Source: a virus. Taken from it: DNA of 22,048 nt. The stretch's first letter is position 1. Every line of letters starts with the position of its first letter. Positions 13,504-19,727 of this stretch are shown in pieces. The notes below the pieces were generated by a model. The model made no database searches, had not been told where the DNA came from, and was given only the letters and a program-made list of their open reading frames with translations. Location of the stretch: positions 1 to 22,048 of the IMG/VR virus record IMGVR_UViG_3300028596_000072; one strand, written 5' to 3'. The position numbers and the translations under genes were made by a program.

Positions 13504-13743
13504 ATGAGCACCACCGCCGAGAGCACCCGTCACCTCGGAACCGTCTGGCGCGGCCAAAGGCCGTGGGAATGGAAAGCCCTCTACAGGGGCCACGTGCAGC
13601 CGCGCGGCTACCGCACCTACTGGACGAGCCGCCACCTCTGGCAACTGCACCTCACGCCGGTCCACATCGCGCGAGACTGTGACCGGTGGGAGATCGGCCT
13701 CTGCCTCGGCAAGCGAACGGTCTTCCTCGAGACCCACCGCTGA
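13504..13743 (+). CDS. Small hypothetical protein
   Basis: This 79-residue protein starts at ATG 13504 after AGGAGA (about 13493-13498). It is rich in Trp, Arg and His (TVWRGQRPWEWKALYRGHVQ, YRTYWTSRHLWQLHLTPVHI, CDRWEIGLCLGKRTVFLE) and looks like a small all-beta protein. I recognise no family. It lies between the methyltransferase and the SDR in the sugar cassette, and a role there cannot be judged from sequence. Confidence 0.75.
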   Translation: MSTTAESTRHLGTVWRGQRPWEWKALYRGHVQPRGYRTYWTSRHLWQLHLTPVHIARDCDRWEIGLCLGKRTVFLETHR

Positions 13744-13759
13744 CCAGAGGAACCACCAC

Positions 13760-14011
13760 GTGAAGCCAGTGATCGGTGCATCCGTGCACTACGTCAACCA
13801 CACCCTGTCGGGCGGTGAGGTCGCAGTCGAGTGCGTGGACGCGACGATCACGAAAGTGCATCCGAGCAGTGGCGCTGGCACATTGGCAGATCTTCACGGA
13901 CCCGAGGAAGTGGACCTCGACATCCTCAAGCCGACCGACATGGCCACGGCTGAGCAATGCCGCCACTCCGAGGGCTCGCGACTCAATGGAACCTGGCACT
14001 GGCCACACTGA
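13760..14011 (+). CDS. Small hypothetical beta-barrel-like protein
   Basis: This 83-residue protein starts at GTG 13760 with AGAGGA about 8-14 bases upstream. The N-terminal half, IGASVHYVNHTLSGGEVAVE, CVDATITKVHP and VDLDILKP, has the strand spacing of a small SH3-like barrel seen in many short phage proteins. The C-terminal tail EQCRHSEGSRLNGTWHWPH ends in a His/Trp-rich motif. No function is known. It lies just before the SDR gene. Confidence 0.7.
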   Translation: MKPVIGASVHYVNHTLSGGEVAVECVDATITKVHPSSGAGTLADLHGPEEVDLDILKPTDMATAEQCRHSEGSRLNGTWHWPH

Positions 14012-14029
14012 CCTCGGTGAGGAGGTCCA

Positions 14030-14896
14030 ATGCGCGTCCTCCTCACCGGCCACCGGGGCTTCGTAGGCCGCCACCTGTACGAGGCGATGGACAAGCGCGG
14101 GTGGCGCGTCACCGGCATCGACCTCGCCGACGGACGCGACGCCCTCGACTTCTTCCGCCGCGACGCCAGCAGGTGGGACCTAGCCGTGCACTGCGCGGCG
14201 ATCGTCGGCGGCCGAGCCAGCATCGACGGCAGCCCCCTGGGTGTCGGAACCAACCTCGCCCTGGACGCCTGGTACATGCGATGGCTCATCCGCACCGGCA
14301 CCCCGCGCGCCGTGTACTTCTCGTCGTCTGCGGCCTACCCCGTCGCGCTGCAGCAGCCCGGCGACGTGCGGCGCCTGTACGAAGAGGACATCAACCTCTC
14401 GTACATGGAAGAGCCTGACGCGACCTACGGCTGGGCGAAGCTGACGGGGGAGAAGCTCGCCACCTACGCGGAGGCTGAGGGTTGCCGCATCCTCCTGCCC
14501 CGGCCCTTCAGTGGCTATGGCGAGGACCAGGCGCCGTGTTACCCGTTCCCCGCCTTCGTCCAGCGGGCCAAGCGACGCGACGACCCCTTCGAGATCTGGG
14601 GGAGCGGCGACTCCACCCGCGACTGGATCCACATCGACGACCTGACCGGCGCCACCCTCGCACTCCTCGACAACGAGGTCACCGGACCCGTCAACCTCGG
14701 CTGGGGACGAGCCACTTCGTTCGACGAACTCGCCCACATCGTGTGCACGGCCGCCGGCTACCAGCCCCAGTACAAGCACCGGCACGACGCACCCCAAGGC
14801 GTCCACCACCGCGTCAGCGACCCCACGTGGATGCTCAACCACTACGTGCCCCGCATCACGCTGGAAGACGGTGTGCGGCGGGCGCTCGACGCCTGA
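14030..14896 (+). CDS. NAD(P)-dependent sugar-nucleotide epimerase/dehydratase (extended SDR)
   Basis: This 288-residue protein starts at ATG 14030 behind GAGGAGG (about 14020-14026). The N-terminal Rossmann motif is MRVLLTGHRGFVG (G7, G10, G13). HCAAIVGG follows strand 4, and SSS at 98-100 gives the catalytic Ser/Thr. Y133 and K137 (ATYGWAK) form the active-site YxxxK. Later motifs IWGSGDSTRDWIHIDDL and GPVNLGWGRATSFDEL match the substrate-binding half of GDP-fucose synthase and dTDP-glucose dehydratase-like enzymes. RDWIHIDD is typical of nucleotide-sugar SDRs. The exact reaction is not decided by sequence. Together with the glycosyltransferase and methyltransferase upstream it suggests that the phage makes or alters a nucleotide sugar. 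Confidence 0.88.
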   Translation: MRVLLTGHRGFVGRHLYEAMDKRGWRVTGIDLADGRDALDFFRRDASRWDLAVHCAAIVGGRASIDGSPLGVGTNLALDAWYMRWLIRTGTPRAVYFSSSAAYPVALQQPGDVRRLYEEDINLSYMEEPDATYGWAKLTGEKLATYAEAEGCRILLPRPFSGYGEDQAPCYPFPAFVQRAKRRDDPFEIWGSGDSTRDWIHIDDLTGATLALLDNEVTGPVNLGWGRATSFDELAHIVCTAAGYQPQYKHRHDAPQGVHHRVSDPTWMLNHYVPRITLEDGVRRALDA

Positions 14897-14909
14897 CGGG
14901 AGGTGCCAC

Positions 14910-15113
14910 GTGAACACCGTGCAGCAGCTTGCCTACCGGCGCATCCCCAGCTTCAAGCGCGAGGCAGGCGGCCTTTATCACCTGTACGCGGCCGTCTACT
15001 CGCGGATCTACGCCGCCCGCATGCGCCACCTCCACAAGCGCGGACGCCACGGACCCGGCGCCCCACACGGCATCGCCCCGCGATGCACCTGGTGCGGCGT
15101 ACCCATCACCTGA
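14910..15113 (+). CDS. Small basic hypothetical protein with C-terminal CxxC
   Basis: This 67-residue protein starts at GTG 14910 after GGGAGG (14898-14903). Most of it is a basic helix (RRIPSFKREAGGLYHLYAAV, YSRIYAARMRHLHKRGRHG). It ends in CTWCGVPIT, a half zinc knuckle. It may bind nucleic acid or pair its CxxC with a partner, but no family is recognised. It starts the run of small accessory genes after the sugar cassette. Confidence 0.7.
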   Translation: MNTVQQLAYRRIPSFKREAGGLYHLYAAVYSRIYAARMRHLHKRGRHGPGAPHGIAPRCTWCGVPIT

Positions 15114-15134
15114 ACCCACGGAAGGCCCGCGCCC

Positions 15135-15437
15135 ATGGCTTCCCCTGACCAGCCCCGCGACCGACACGTCCGCCGTGGTGACGGCGCCGGATTCCGGCTC
15201 ACCACCCCTCCCACGGACACTCGGCCGTACCGACGCGCCTCCGAACCGAGCGGCCAGGAGATGCGCACCCACACCCTCGACGCCGAGCAGACGTGGCGAC
15301 AGATCGGCTGGCACGGCCAGACCGGCGCCCTCTACGCCCTCGACGAGAAGCCAGCCCACCACGAGCCCGGCAGCTACAGCCCGTTGTGGATCCTCGTCGA
15401 CAACGAGCCGCCCATCCTCCCCGACGACGAGTCCTGA
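15135..15437 (+). CDS. Small hypothetical protein
   Basis: This 100-residue protein starts at ATG 15135 after GGAAGG within a shared initiation box (GCCCGCGCCCATGG). The first ~42 residues are Arg/Pro-rich and disordered-looking; the second part (MRTHTLDAEQTWRQIGWHGQ, TGALYALDEKP, PLWILVDNEPPILPDDES) looks folded. ATG 15258, preceded by AGGAG without a gap, is an unlikely alternative start. No function is recognised. Confidence 0.65.
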   Translation: MASPDQPRDRHVRRGDGAGFRLTTPPTDTRPYRRASEPSGQEMRTHTLDAEQTWRQIGWHGQTGALYALDEKPAHHEPGSYSPLWILVDNEPPILPDDES

Positions 15438-15452
15438 CCCGGAGCCCGCGCC

Positions 15453-16022
15453 ATGGATCTCCACGCCTGGATCACCCGGCAAGTCGACGCCGTTGAGAAG
15501 CGGGCCCGAGCCTGCGACGCAACCGACTGGCGACACGTCTTCGACGGCATCATCGTCGACCGCGACACCGACGGCTGGCAGCACGCACCCGACAACGCCG
15601 TCATCGCCCGCGTCGACTACGACCGGATCTACTGGTCCACCAGTCCGGCCCACTCACCCGAGGCCGACCACATCGTTTCGAACGACCCGGACACGGTCCT
15701 GCGGCGCTGCGAGGCGGACCGCCGCATCCTCGCCCGGCACCGGCTCGACCCGAACGTCACCTACGAGCCCGCCTGCGAAGGCTGCCGCACCTACGGCGAC
15801 ATGGATATGTCGTACACCGACAACCTGAACGACTGCCCCGAGCTGCTCGACCTCGCCCACGCCCACGGCATCACACCCGACATCCTCGCCGGACTCGACC
15901 GGCCACAGCCGCCCGAGCGTCAGCCGCGCATCGGCCCACGGATCGGGCACTGGCTCACCACCCCGCCCATCACCACCAGCGACGTGCCCGAAGCGCTACG
16001 CGGACCCCGCTGGAAGCCCTAA
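15453..16022 (+). CDS. DUF6221-like protein
   Basis: This 189-residue protein starts at ATG 15453 in the shared box (GGAGCCCGCGCCATGG). It has an N-terminal helix LHAWITRQVDAVEKRARAC, a middle part with HSPEADHIVSNDPDTVLRRC and EADRRILARH, then CEGCRTYGD with a CxxC, and a Pro-rich C-terminus. The 'aaHIarhDPa-vLr-veAdRril-rh' block is the mark of DUF6221, a family common in Streptomyces and its phages with no known role. It is longer than many members because of the C-terminal tail. Confidence 0.8.
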   Translation: MDLHAWITRQVDAVEKRARACDATDWRHVFDGIIVDRDTDGWQHAPDNAVIARVDYDRIYWSTSPAHSPEADHIVSNDPDTVLRRCEADRRILARHRLDPNVTYEPACEGCRTYGDMDMSYTDNLNDCPELLDLAHAHGITPDILAGLDRPQPPERQPRIGPRIGHWLTTPPITTSDVPEALRGPRWKP

Positions 16023-16041
16023 CCCACGGAAGGCCCGCGCC

Positions 16042-16254
16042 ATGGCCGAACCGAACAAGCACCTGCGCATCACGAGAGACGGCGTCACCCTCGACGGACT
16101 CAACATCCTCGCCACCGACGACGGCATCGAAGTCGAACAGATCACAGACGGCCTCTATGTCGCACGCCTCGCCATCTACGTGGAGGCCGTGGAAGTCGAC
16201 CCCGCACTCCCGCACACCGACGTGACGACGTACTCGCCACCCCGCCCCACCTGA
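16042..16254 (+). CDS. Small hypothetical protein
   Basis: This 70-residue protein starts at ATG 16042 after ACGGAAGG in the shared initiation box. It is all-beta in appearance (HLRITRDGVTLDGLNI, GIEVEQITDGLYVARLAIYV, EAVEVDPALP). No function is recognised. It belongs to the row of short genes with near-identical start regions. Confidence 0.75.
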   Translation: MAEPNKHLRITRDGVTLDGLNILATDDGIEVEQITDGLYVARLAIYVEAVEVDPALPHTDVTTYSPPRPT

Positions 16255-16275
16255 ACCCACCCTGGAGCCCGCGCC

Positions 16276-16443
16276 ATGGCCCGCTTCCGCAAGAAGGCAA
16301 CGAGCATCCCCGCTTACGACCGATGGCTGCACGAAATCTGGTGGCGCCTTGCACGCTGGCCGGAGAGTGAGAGGATTGCTGGCCGAGCCGCGCTCATCGA
16401 GCACTACATCCATCGTTCCGTCGCCAAGGCGGTGACCGGCTGA
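16276..16443 (+). CDS. Short basic hypothetical protein (55 residues)
   Basis: ATG 16276 lies in a shared box (CTGGAGCCCGCGCCATGG). The product is MARFRKKATSIPAYDRWLHE, then a Trp-rich helix IWWRLARWPESERIAGRAAL and IEHYIHRSVAKAVTG. The stop shares a base with the next ATG (TGATG at 16441-16445), so it is coupled to the downstream gene. The strong start region, coupling and codon use support it despite its small size. No function is recognised. Confidence 0.7.
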   Translation: MARFRKKATSIPAYDRWLHEIWWRLARWPESERIAGRAALIEHYIHRSVAKAVTG

Positions 16444-17174
16444 TGGCCCGCCTGCAGATCCTCGAACTCCCCGAAGGCGGCGGAGACGACCGGCCGCCGT
16501 TCGTGCTCGTCATCGACCAGGCCGAGGCAGAAGTCGTCGCCAGCATCGCCTCGACAGAGAGCGGGCTACGTGAAGGTCTCGCCGAAGAGATCGGCGCACG
16601 CACCGTCCTCGCCTTCAGCGAGACCATCGATATCCCCGCCAACGACACCACCGCCTACCTCCGCGATGACTCCCCGGCCGACGTCCACTGCCAGGTCAGC
16701 GTCGGAGGACAGCCCGTCGACTGGAACCGCGCCACCGACACCCAGGCACGCGTAGTGCAAGAGGGCCAGCGACTCGCACAGGAACGCAGCGACATCGCGC
16801 GCGACATGGACCGGCTCGCCAAGTGGAAGAGCGAACTCACCGACGCCCTCGGCATGGACCGCACTCGCGACTGGGACGACATCCGCAACGCCGCCGCCGG
16901 GATCCGGAAGCAACGCGACTCCCAAGCAGCCGAACTAGAACGACTGCGGGCAGGCGAAGAACCCGGCGCAGACGAACGCGTCACCCCCACCCCAGGCCAA
17001 TGGATCTGGCACTGGAACCGGGCCACGCCAGAGAAGCGCCTCAGCATGGCGGCCCAGATCCTGGCAGGAATGGCGCGCTCGAACGAATGCTTCATGGCCG
17101 ACCACGAAACCCAGATCGAACGGCTCCGCGCCGAAGTGGAACGGCTTCGCGCCGAACGCAGCCCCGAGGAGTAG
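16443..17174 (+). CDS. Coiled-coil hypothetical phage protein
   Basis: This 243-residue protein starts at ATG 16443. The N-terminal ~90 residues are beta-rich (LQILELPEGGGDDRPPFVLV, RTVLAFSETIDIPAND). The middle has a heptad-like helix (RVVQEGQRLAQERSDIARDM, DRLAKWKSELTDALG). Then comes WIWHWNRATPEKRLSMAAQI, a motif I have seen in actinobacterial phage and prophage proteins, and a final coiled coil (ETQIERLRAEVERLRAERS). Its function is unknown. It lies between small accessory genes and the HNH endonuclease. Confidence 0.85.
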   Translation: MARLQILELPEGGGDDRPPFVLVIDQAEAEVVASIASTESGLREGLAEEIGARTVLAFSETIDIPANDTTAYLRDDSPADVHCQVSVGGQPVDWNRATDTQARVVQEGQRLAQERSDIARDMDRLAKWKSELTDALGMDRTRDWDDIRNAAAGIRKQRDSQAAELERLRAGEEPGADERVTPTPGQWIWHWNRATPEKRLSMAAQILAGMARSNECFMADHETQIERLRAEVERLRAERSPEE

Positions 17175-17176
17175 CG

Positions 17177-17488
17177 ATGAGCGGCGGCTGGCAAGGCAGT
17201 ACGAGGAAGAGTCGACTCCCCGCCAACTGGGAATCGCAGATCAGGCCCGCCGCGCACGCCCGCAACCCGGAACACATCTGCCACCTCTGTGGCCTGCCCG
17301 GCGGCGACTACCTCGACCACAAGCAGCCCGGCGACGACCACAGCCCCGACAACCTCGACTGGGCCCACGACCGCGTGCCCCCGCACTGCCACCGCTTCAA
17401 GTCGAGCCGCGAAGGCCACGCCGCCAAGGCGGCCAACCCGAAGCCCGGGCGACGACGCCCCGAAGAAGACCACCCAGGGCTGAGGTGA
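17177..17488 (+). CDS. HNH endonuclease
   Basis: This 103-residue protein starts at ATG 17177 (GAGGAG at 17166-17171). The HNH core is CHLCG (C35, C38), YLDHKQPGDDH (D47-H48), DNLDWAH (N59), then PPHCHRFKSSREGH (H70/C71/H72, K75, E79). These fit the zinc pair and the D-H...N...H active site of phage HNH nucleases. In many tailed phages with cohesive ends an HNH protein next to the terminase helps packaging cleavage. Here it lies about 1.7 kb before terS, on the other side of the candidate packaging region. It overlaps the next gene by GTGA. Confidence 0.88.
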   Translation: MSGGWQGSTRKSRLPANWESQIRPAAHARNPEHICHLCGLPGGDYLDHKQPGDDHSPDNLDWAHDRVPPHCHRFKSSREGHAAKAANPKPGRRRPEEDHPGLR

Positions 17489-17490
17489 CC

Positions 17491-17703
17491 GTGCCCCGCT
17501 ACCTCATCACCTTCCCCGGCGGCCAAGGCCGCGACGACTACCGCATCGACGACAACCTCACCCTCACCTTCAGCGGAGACTGGGCCATCTTCAGCGATGA
17601 AGCCGGCCCCAGCTACGCCATCCCCGCAGGGATGGGCGCCGCCATCGAACGGGTAGACGAACCACAAACCCCCGACCAGGAGCCCGCGCCACAGAAGGAG
17701 TGA
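17491..17703 (+). CDS. Small hypothetical protein
   Basis: This 70-residue protein is started at GTG 17491 (GAGG at 17482-17485, five bases upstream). GTG 17485, overlapping the HNH stop, is an alternative adding two residues. The sequence is beta-rich: PRYLITFPGGQGRDDYRIDD, NLTLTFSGDWAIFSDEAG, YAIPAGMGAAIERV. Its last codons (QEPAPQKE) are encoded by a copy of the GAGCCCGCGCCA box that precedes other genes here. No function is recognised. Confidence 0.75.
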   Translation: MPRYLITFPGGQGRDDYRIDDNLTLTFSGDWAIFSDEAGPSYAIPAGMGAAIERVDEPQTPDQEPAPQKE

Positions 17704-17708
17704 GACCT

Positions 17709-17948
17709 GTGGCCAGCAAAGGACGCGGCAACCGCGGCAACGCCGAAACCCTCCGCCGATACTGGGGCCCTACGGGCGCCGGCGGGGCACGCATCCGCTG
17801 GGGTACACCAGGCGACTGGACGCGGTGCAATCGTCTGCTCAGCCGCTACCTCGGAGCGCGAGCCAAGGGCTATTGCCAGCTCATGCACATCCGATCGACC
17901 GGAGTCGCAACCGGTAGTCGACTCAACCCTGGAAGGCGCAGGCGTTGA
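17709..17948 (+). CDS. Conserved actinophage small basic protein (RGNAETLRRYW type)
   Basis: This 79-residue protein starts at GTG 17709, 8 bases after AAGGAG (17695-17700). GTG 17700 in frame is possible but poorly spaced. It reads VASKGRGNRGNAETLRRYWG, then IRWGTPGDWTRCNRLLSRYL, GARAKGYCQLMHIRSTGVAT and a basic end (GRRRR). The pattern 'GNAE-LRRyW ... IrWGtpGD...C...l..y...RAkGYC...H...G' is a widespread short module in actinobacteriophages, sometimes found in capsid-gene regions. Function is not known to me. It lies close to the packaging region, so a packaging or head role is possible. Confidence 0.75.
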   Translation: MASKGRGNRGNAETLRRYWGPTGAGGARIRWGTPGDWTRCNRLLSRYLGARAKGYCQLMHIRSTGVATGSRLNPGRRRR

Positions 17949-18121
17949 CCGACACGCTTCACGTCACGCCGACCATCGACCTGGTCGACCACGACACCAG
18001 CACCACCGAACCCGACTGCGTGTGCGGACCTGAGGTCAGGCCAGTCACCCAGGACGACGGGTCGATGGGTTGGCTGCTGGTACACCACTCCCTCGACGGC
18101 AGGGAGCAGGCCGAGGGGTAG
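17945..18121 (+). CDS. Small acidic hypothetical protein with TTG start
   Basis: TTG 17945 shares its last bases with the previous stop (TTGA at 17945-17948) and has GGAAGG at 17931-17936, eight bases upstream. The 58-residue product is TDTLHVTPTIDLVDHDTSTT, then EPDCVCGPEVRPV and GSMGWLLVHHSLDGREQAEG. The CVCGP...GWxLVHHSLDGRE pattern recurs in Streptomyces phages, from memory, as a small protein near the structural genes. The two cysteines (CVC) may bind a metal. It is the last coding sequence before the non-coding region. Confidence 0.75.
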   Translation: MTDTLHVTPTIDLVDHDTSTTEPDCVCGPEVRPVTQDDGSMGWLLVHHSLDGREQAEG

Positions 18122-18203
18122 ACCCGCACGCCGGCCGGCCCACCCAGGGTGCGTGCTGGCCGCGGCGCGGCAGGGTCGAGGCAGGCAGCGATGTGGTCAT
18201 GGC

Positions 18204-18413
18204 GATCGTGTCGCAGCTCGTCGACGTGATCACTGATCAGCGATCAAGTGATCAGGATTCGAAGGCTGATTCGAGAGGATCGAGAACGATTCGGATCGAG
18301 GTCGGGTCATGATCGACGAGCTCTCAAATCTGCATGATCGAACTTGGATTCCCTTGATCCACTCGACCAAGATCACCTGGGGGGTTACCCCATGATCATG
18401 ATCTTTTAGGATC
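18204..18413. repeat. GATC cluster (14 sites in 210 bp)
   Basis: GATC occurs at 18204, 18228, 18235, 18242, 18250, 18278, 18294, 18311, 18336, 18356, 18371, 18394, 18400 and 18410. Four are spaced 7, 7 and 8 bp (GATCACTGATCAGCGATCA onward), like short iterons. About one site per 256 bp is expected in random sequence. Three GATTCG variants lie between them (18255-18294). Confidence 0.85.
18381..18391. promoter_or_regulatory. GGGGTTACCCC palindrome between GATC sites
   Basis: GGGGT and ACCCC are exact inverted halves around a central T, with two more G residues before. GATC sites flank it at 18371 and 18394. Such a GC-rich dyad beside repeats could be a terminase nicking site or an operator. 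This is inference. Confidence 0.3.
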
Positions 18414-18455
18414 GGGCCCGTATAGCACCTGACATTGCCCCCGGGTTTCCAAGGC

Positions 18456-18536
18456 CCTGACCTGCAGCAATTCCGGGCCGGCGCTGAGGCTGGGTTGGCC
18501 GCCCCCTGTCGCGGATTGGTAACTATGCAGGTCAGG
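18456..18536. repeat. 11-bp perfect inverted repeat upstream of the prim-pol gene
   Basis: CCTGACCTGCA (18456-18466) is the exact reverse complement of TGCAGGTCAGG (18526-18536), 59 bases apart. It lies 38 bases before the prim-pol start and could be a protein-binding site pair or a long hairpin. Confidence 0.7.
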
Positions 18537-18562
18537 CAGCTGTAGCCGTTAACCCGACTAGG

Positions 18563-18568
18563 TATCCT
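18563..18568 (+). promoter_or_regulatory. Candidate -10 box for leaderless prim-pol transcription
   Basis: TATCCT at 18563-18568 ends six bases before ATG 18575, so a transcript from it would start at or near the start codon. No good Shine-Dalgarno sequence precedes ATG 18575. The matching -35 region is weak, so confidence is low. Confidence 0.3.
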
Positions 18569-18574
18569 GGATGC

Positions 18575-19201
18575 ATGCCAGGGACGCTTCAGAGCTGCGA
18601 GCACTGTGGGGGAGACCTGCCGGTGGTGCACCGGTCGGACCGTCGCTACTGCTCGAACTCGCACCGTGTCCTTGCAGCTCGGGCCCGCAAGCGTGAGCGT
18701 GAGGCGGCCCTGGCGGTCGAGCAGCAGGCGCGAATCCCGGCAGAGTTGACGTCCCGTCCTCGCTGGGTGCGACACAAGGACAAGGTGCCGATGCGGACGG
18801 ATGGCCGCTTCGCCTCGGTCAACGACCCGTCGTCCTGGTCGGACTTCCCCACGGCCTCGTCGTCGAAGACTGGCGACGGTGTCGGCTTCGTCCTCACGGC
18901 CGGCGACCGCATCACGGTGGTCGACCTGGACCACGCCGTCGAGGCCGGCCAGGTACTGCCGTGGGCGCAGGCCATCATCGACCGGCTGCCGCCGACGTAC
19001 ATGGAGCGCGGCCGGTCTGGTACCGGCTTGCATCTGTGGTTCCGTGGTGCGGTCCCGGCGGGCCGCAGGGTCCGCAAGGGGGAGTTGGCGGTCGAGGTGT
19101 ACTCGGATCGCCGGTACATCATCGTGGGCGACCGGGTTCCAGGTACGCCTTTGAGTCTTGCCGAGCTGCCTGATGCGGCCGGCTTGATCGCTTCGCTCTG
19201 A
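18575..19201 (+). CDS. Bifunctional DNA primase/polymerase (prim-pol) domain protein, stand-alone
   Basis: This 208-residue protein starts at ATG 18575. An N-terminal zinc finger (C8, C11, C26, H30: CEHCGG...YCSNSH) precedes the archaeo-eukaryotic primase-type prim-pol domain. PAELTSRPRWVRHKDKVPM and SVNDPSSWSDF are family blocks. VVDLDH (DLD at 117-119) supplies the metal-binding acidic residues, SGTGLHLW (148-155) the catalytic His region, and VEVYSDRRYIIVG (173-185) the third acidic residue and C-terminal strand. No helicase is attached, so it is shorter than the usual prim-pol/helicase proteins of mobile elements. It lies next to the terminase and the GATC-rich region, so it may act in replication start or at genome ends. 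Priming activity is inferred. Confidence 0.85.
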   Translation: MPGTLQSCEHCGGDLPVVHRSDRRYCSNSHRVLAARARKREREAALAVEQQARIPAELTSRPRWVRHKDKVPMRTDGRFASVNDPSSWSDFPTASSSKTGDGVGFVLTAGDRITVVDLDHAVEAGQVLPWAQAIIDRLPPTYMERGRSGTGLHLWFRGAVPAGRRVRKGELAVEVYSDRRYIIVGDRVPGTPLSLAELPDAAGLIASL

Positions 19202-19216
19202 CGCCCCGGCGGCGTC
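19200..19216 (+). terminator. Possible weak terminator hairpin after prim-pol
   Basis: GACGCC (19200-19205) pairs with GGCGTC (19211-19216) over a 5-base loop. A further GGGCGTC (19223-19229) could compete. There is no U-tract. It follows the stop at 19201. Confidence 0.35.
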
Positions 19217-19283
19217 CTGAGCGGGCGTCGTTGTTCCAGCCCTCTGTGCGCCCTGGTGGCGTGCTCTGACCCTGGAGGTCGTC

Positions 19284-19727
19284 ATGGGCGCTCGTGGACC
19301 TGTCGGTAAGCGCTCCGAGGAGCGTATGGGCCATCGCTCGAAGAATGAGAAGGACTCGATCACAAAGGCCCCGTCGGGGGCGCCGGCGGATCTGCCGGAC
19401 CTGCCGGAGCCGAGTCCACTGTGGGATCCGATCGCGACGGACTGGTATCTGTCGTTGCGGGAGTCGGGGCAGGCGGCGTTCTATCAGCCGTCGGACTGGG
19501 CGGTCGCCCGGTATGCGGCGGAGCTGATGTCGCGCGTGCTGGACTGCTCCGAGCGCGGACCGAATGGACAGTTGGTCGCGGCGCTGAACTCGGTGATGTC
19601 GTCGCTGCTGACGACCGAGGGCGACCGTCGCCGGGCGCGCATGGAGCTGGAGCGGAAGAAGCCTGCCGGCCGTAGCGACGCCGATGTGACGGTGCTTGAT
19701 GACTACCGCGCCGCCTTCGGTGGCTGA
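19284..19727 (+). CDS. terS: Terminase small subunit
   Basis: This 147-residue protein starts at ATG 19284 behind GGAGG (19274-19278). It opens MGARGPVGKRSEERMGHRSK, the usual basic opening of actinophage small terminases. A Pro-rich linker follows (DLPDLPEPSPLWDPI) and then helices WYLSLRESGQAAFYQPSDWA, ARYAAELMSRVL and LVAALNSVMSSLLTTEGDRR, the oligomerisation and DNA-recognition part. The C-terminus ADVTVLDDYRAAFGG overlaps the large-subunit start by about 30 bases. Small subunits bind the packaging site on phage DNA and hand it to the large subunit; here the GATC-rich region about 0.9-1.1 kb upstream is the natural candidate site. Confidence 0.85.
   Translation: MGARGPVGKRSEERMGHRSKNEKDSITKAPSGAPADLPDLPEPSPLWDPIATDWYLSLRESGQAAFYQPSDWAVARYAAELMSRVLDCSERGPNGQLVAALNSVMSSLLTTEGDRRRARMELERKKPAGRSDADVTVLDDYRAAFGG

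Larger units (their letters stand above)
18122..18574. other. Non-coding region, candidate cos/pac site or origin
   Basis: No supported gene lies in these 453 bases. They hold a GC-rich start (GCACGC at 18126-18131 can pair with GCGTGC at 18151-18156) and then an AT-richer core (about 18220-18420) with a dense GATC cluster. An odd palindrome GGGGTTACCCC (18381-18391) follows, then an 11-bp inverted repeat at 18456-18466 and 18526-18536. The region separates the accessory genes from the prim-pol and terminase block and marks a visible change of codon preference, which fits a genome-end or packaging site. No direct evidence of cleavage exists in the sequence. Confidence 0.55.

Noticed and set aside
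14929-15828. 299-residue Pro/Thr/Ser-rich frame on +
   Set aside because: Low-complexity shadow of the small gene at 15135 and the DUF6221-like gene at 15453, both of which have proper start boxes and folded-looking sequence.
18199-18312. 37-residue frame MAIVSQLVDVITDQ... in the GATC region
   Set aside because: No good ribosome-binding site, composition unlike neighbouring genes, and the sequence is mostly GATC/GATTCG repeats; better explained as non-coding.
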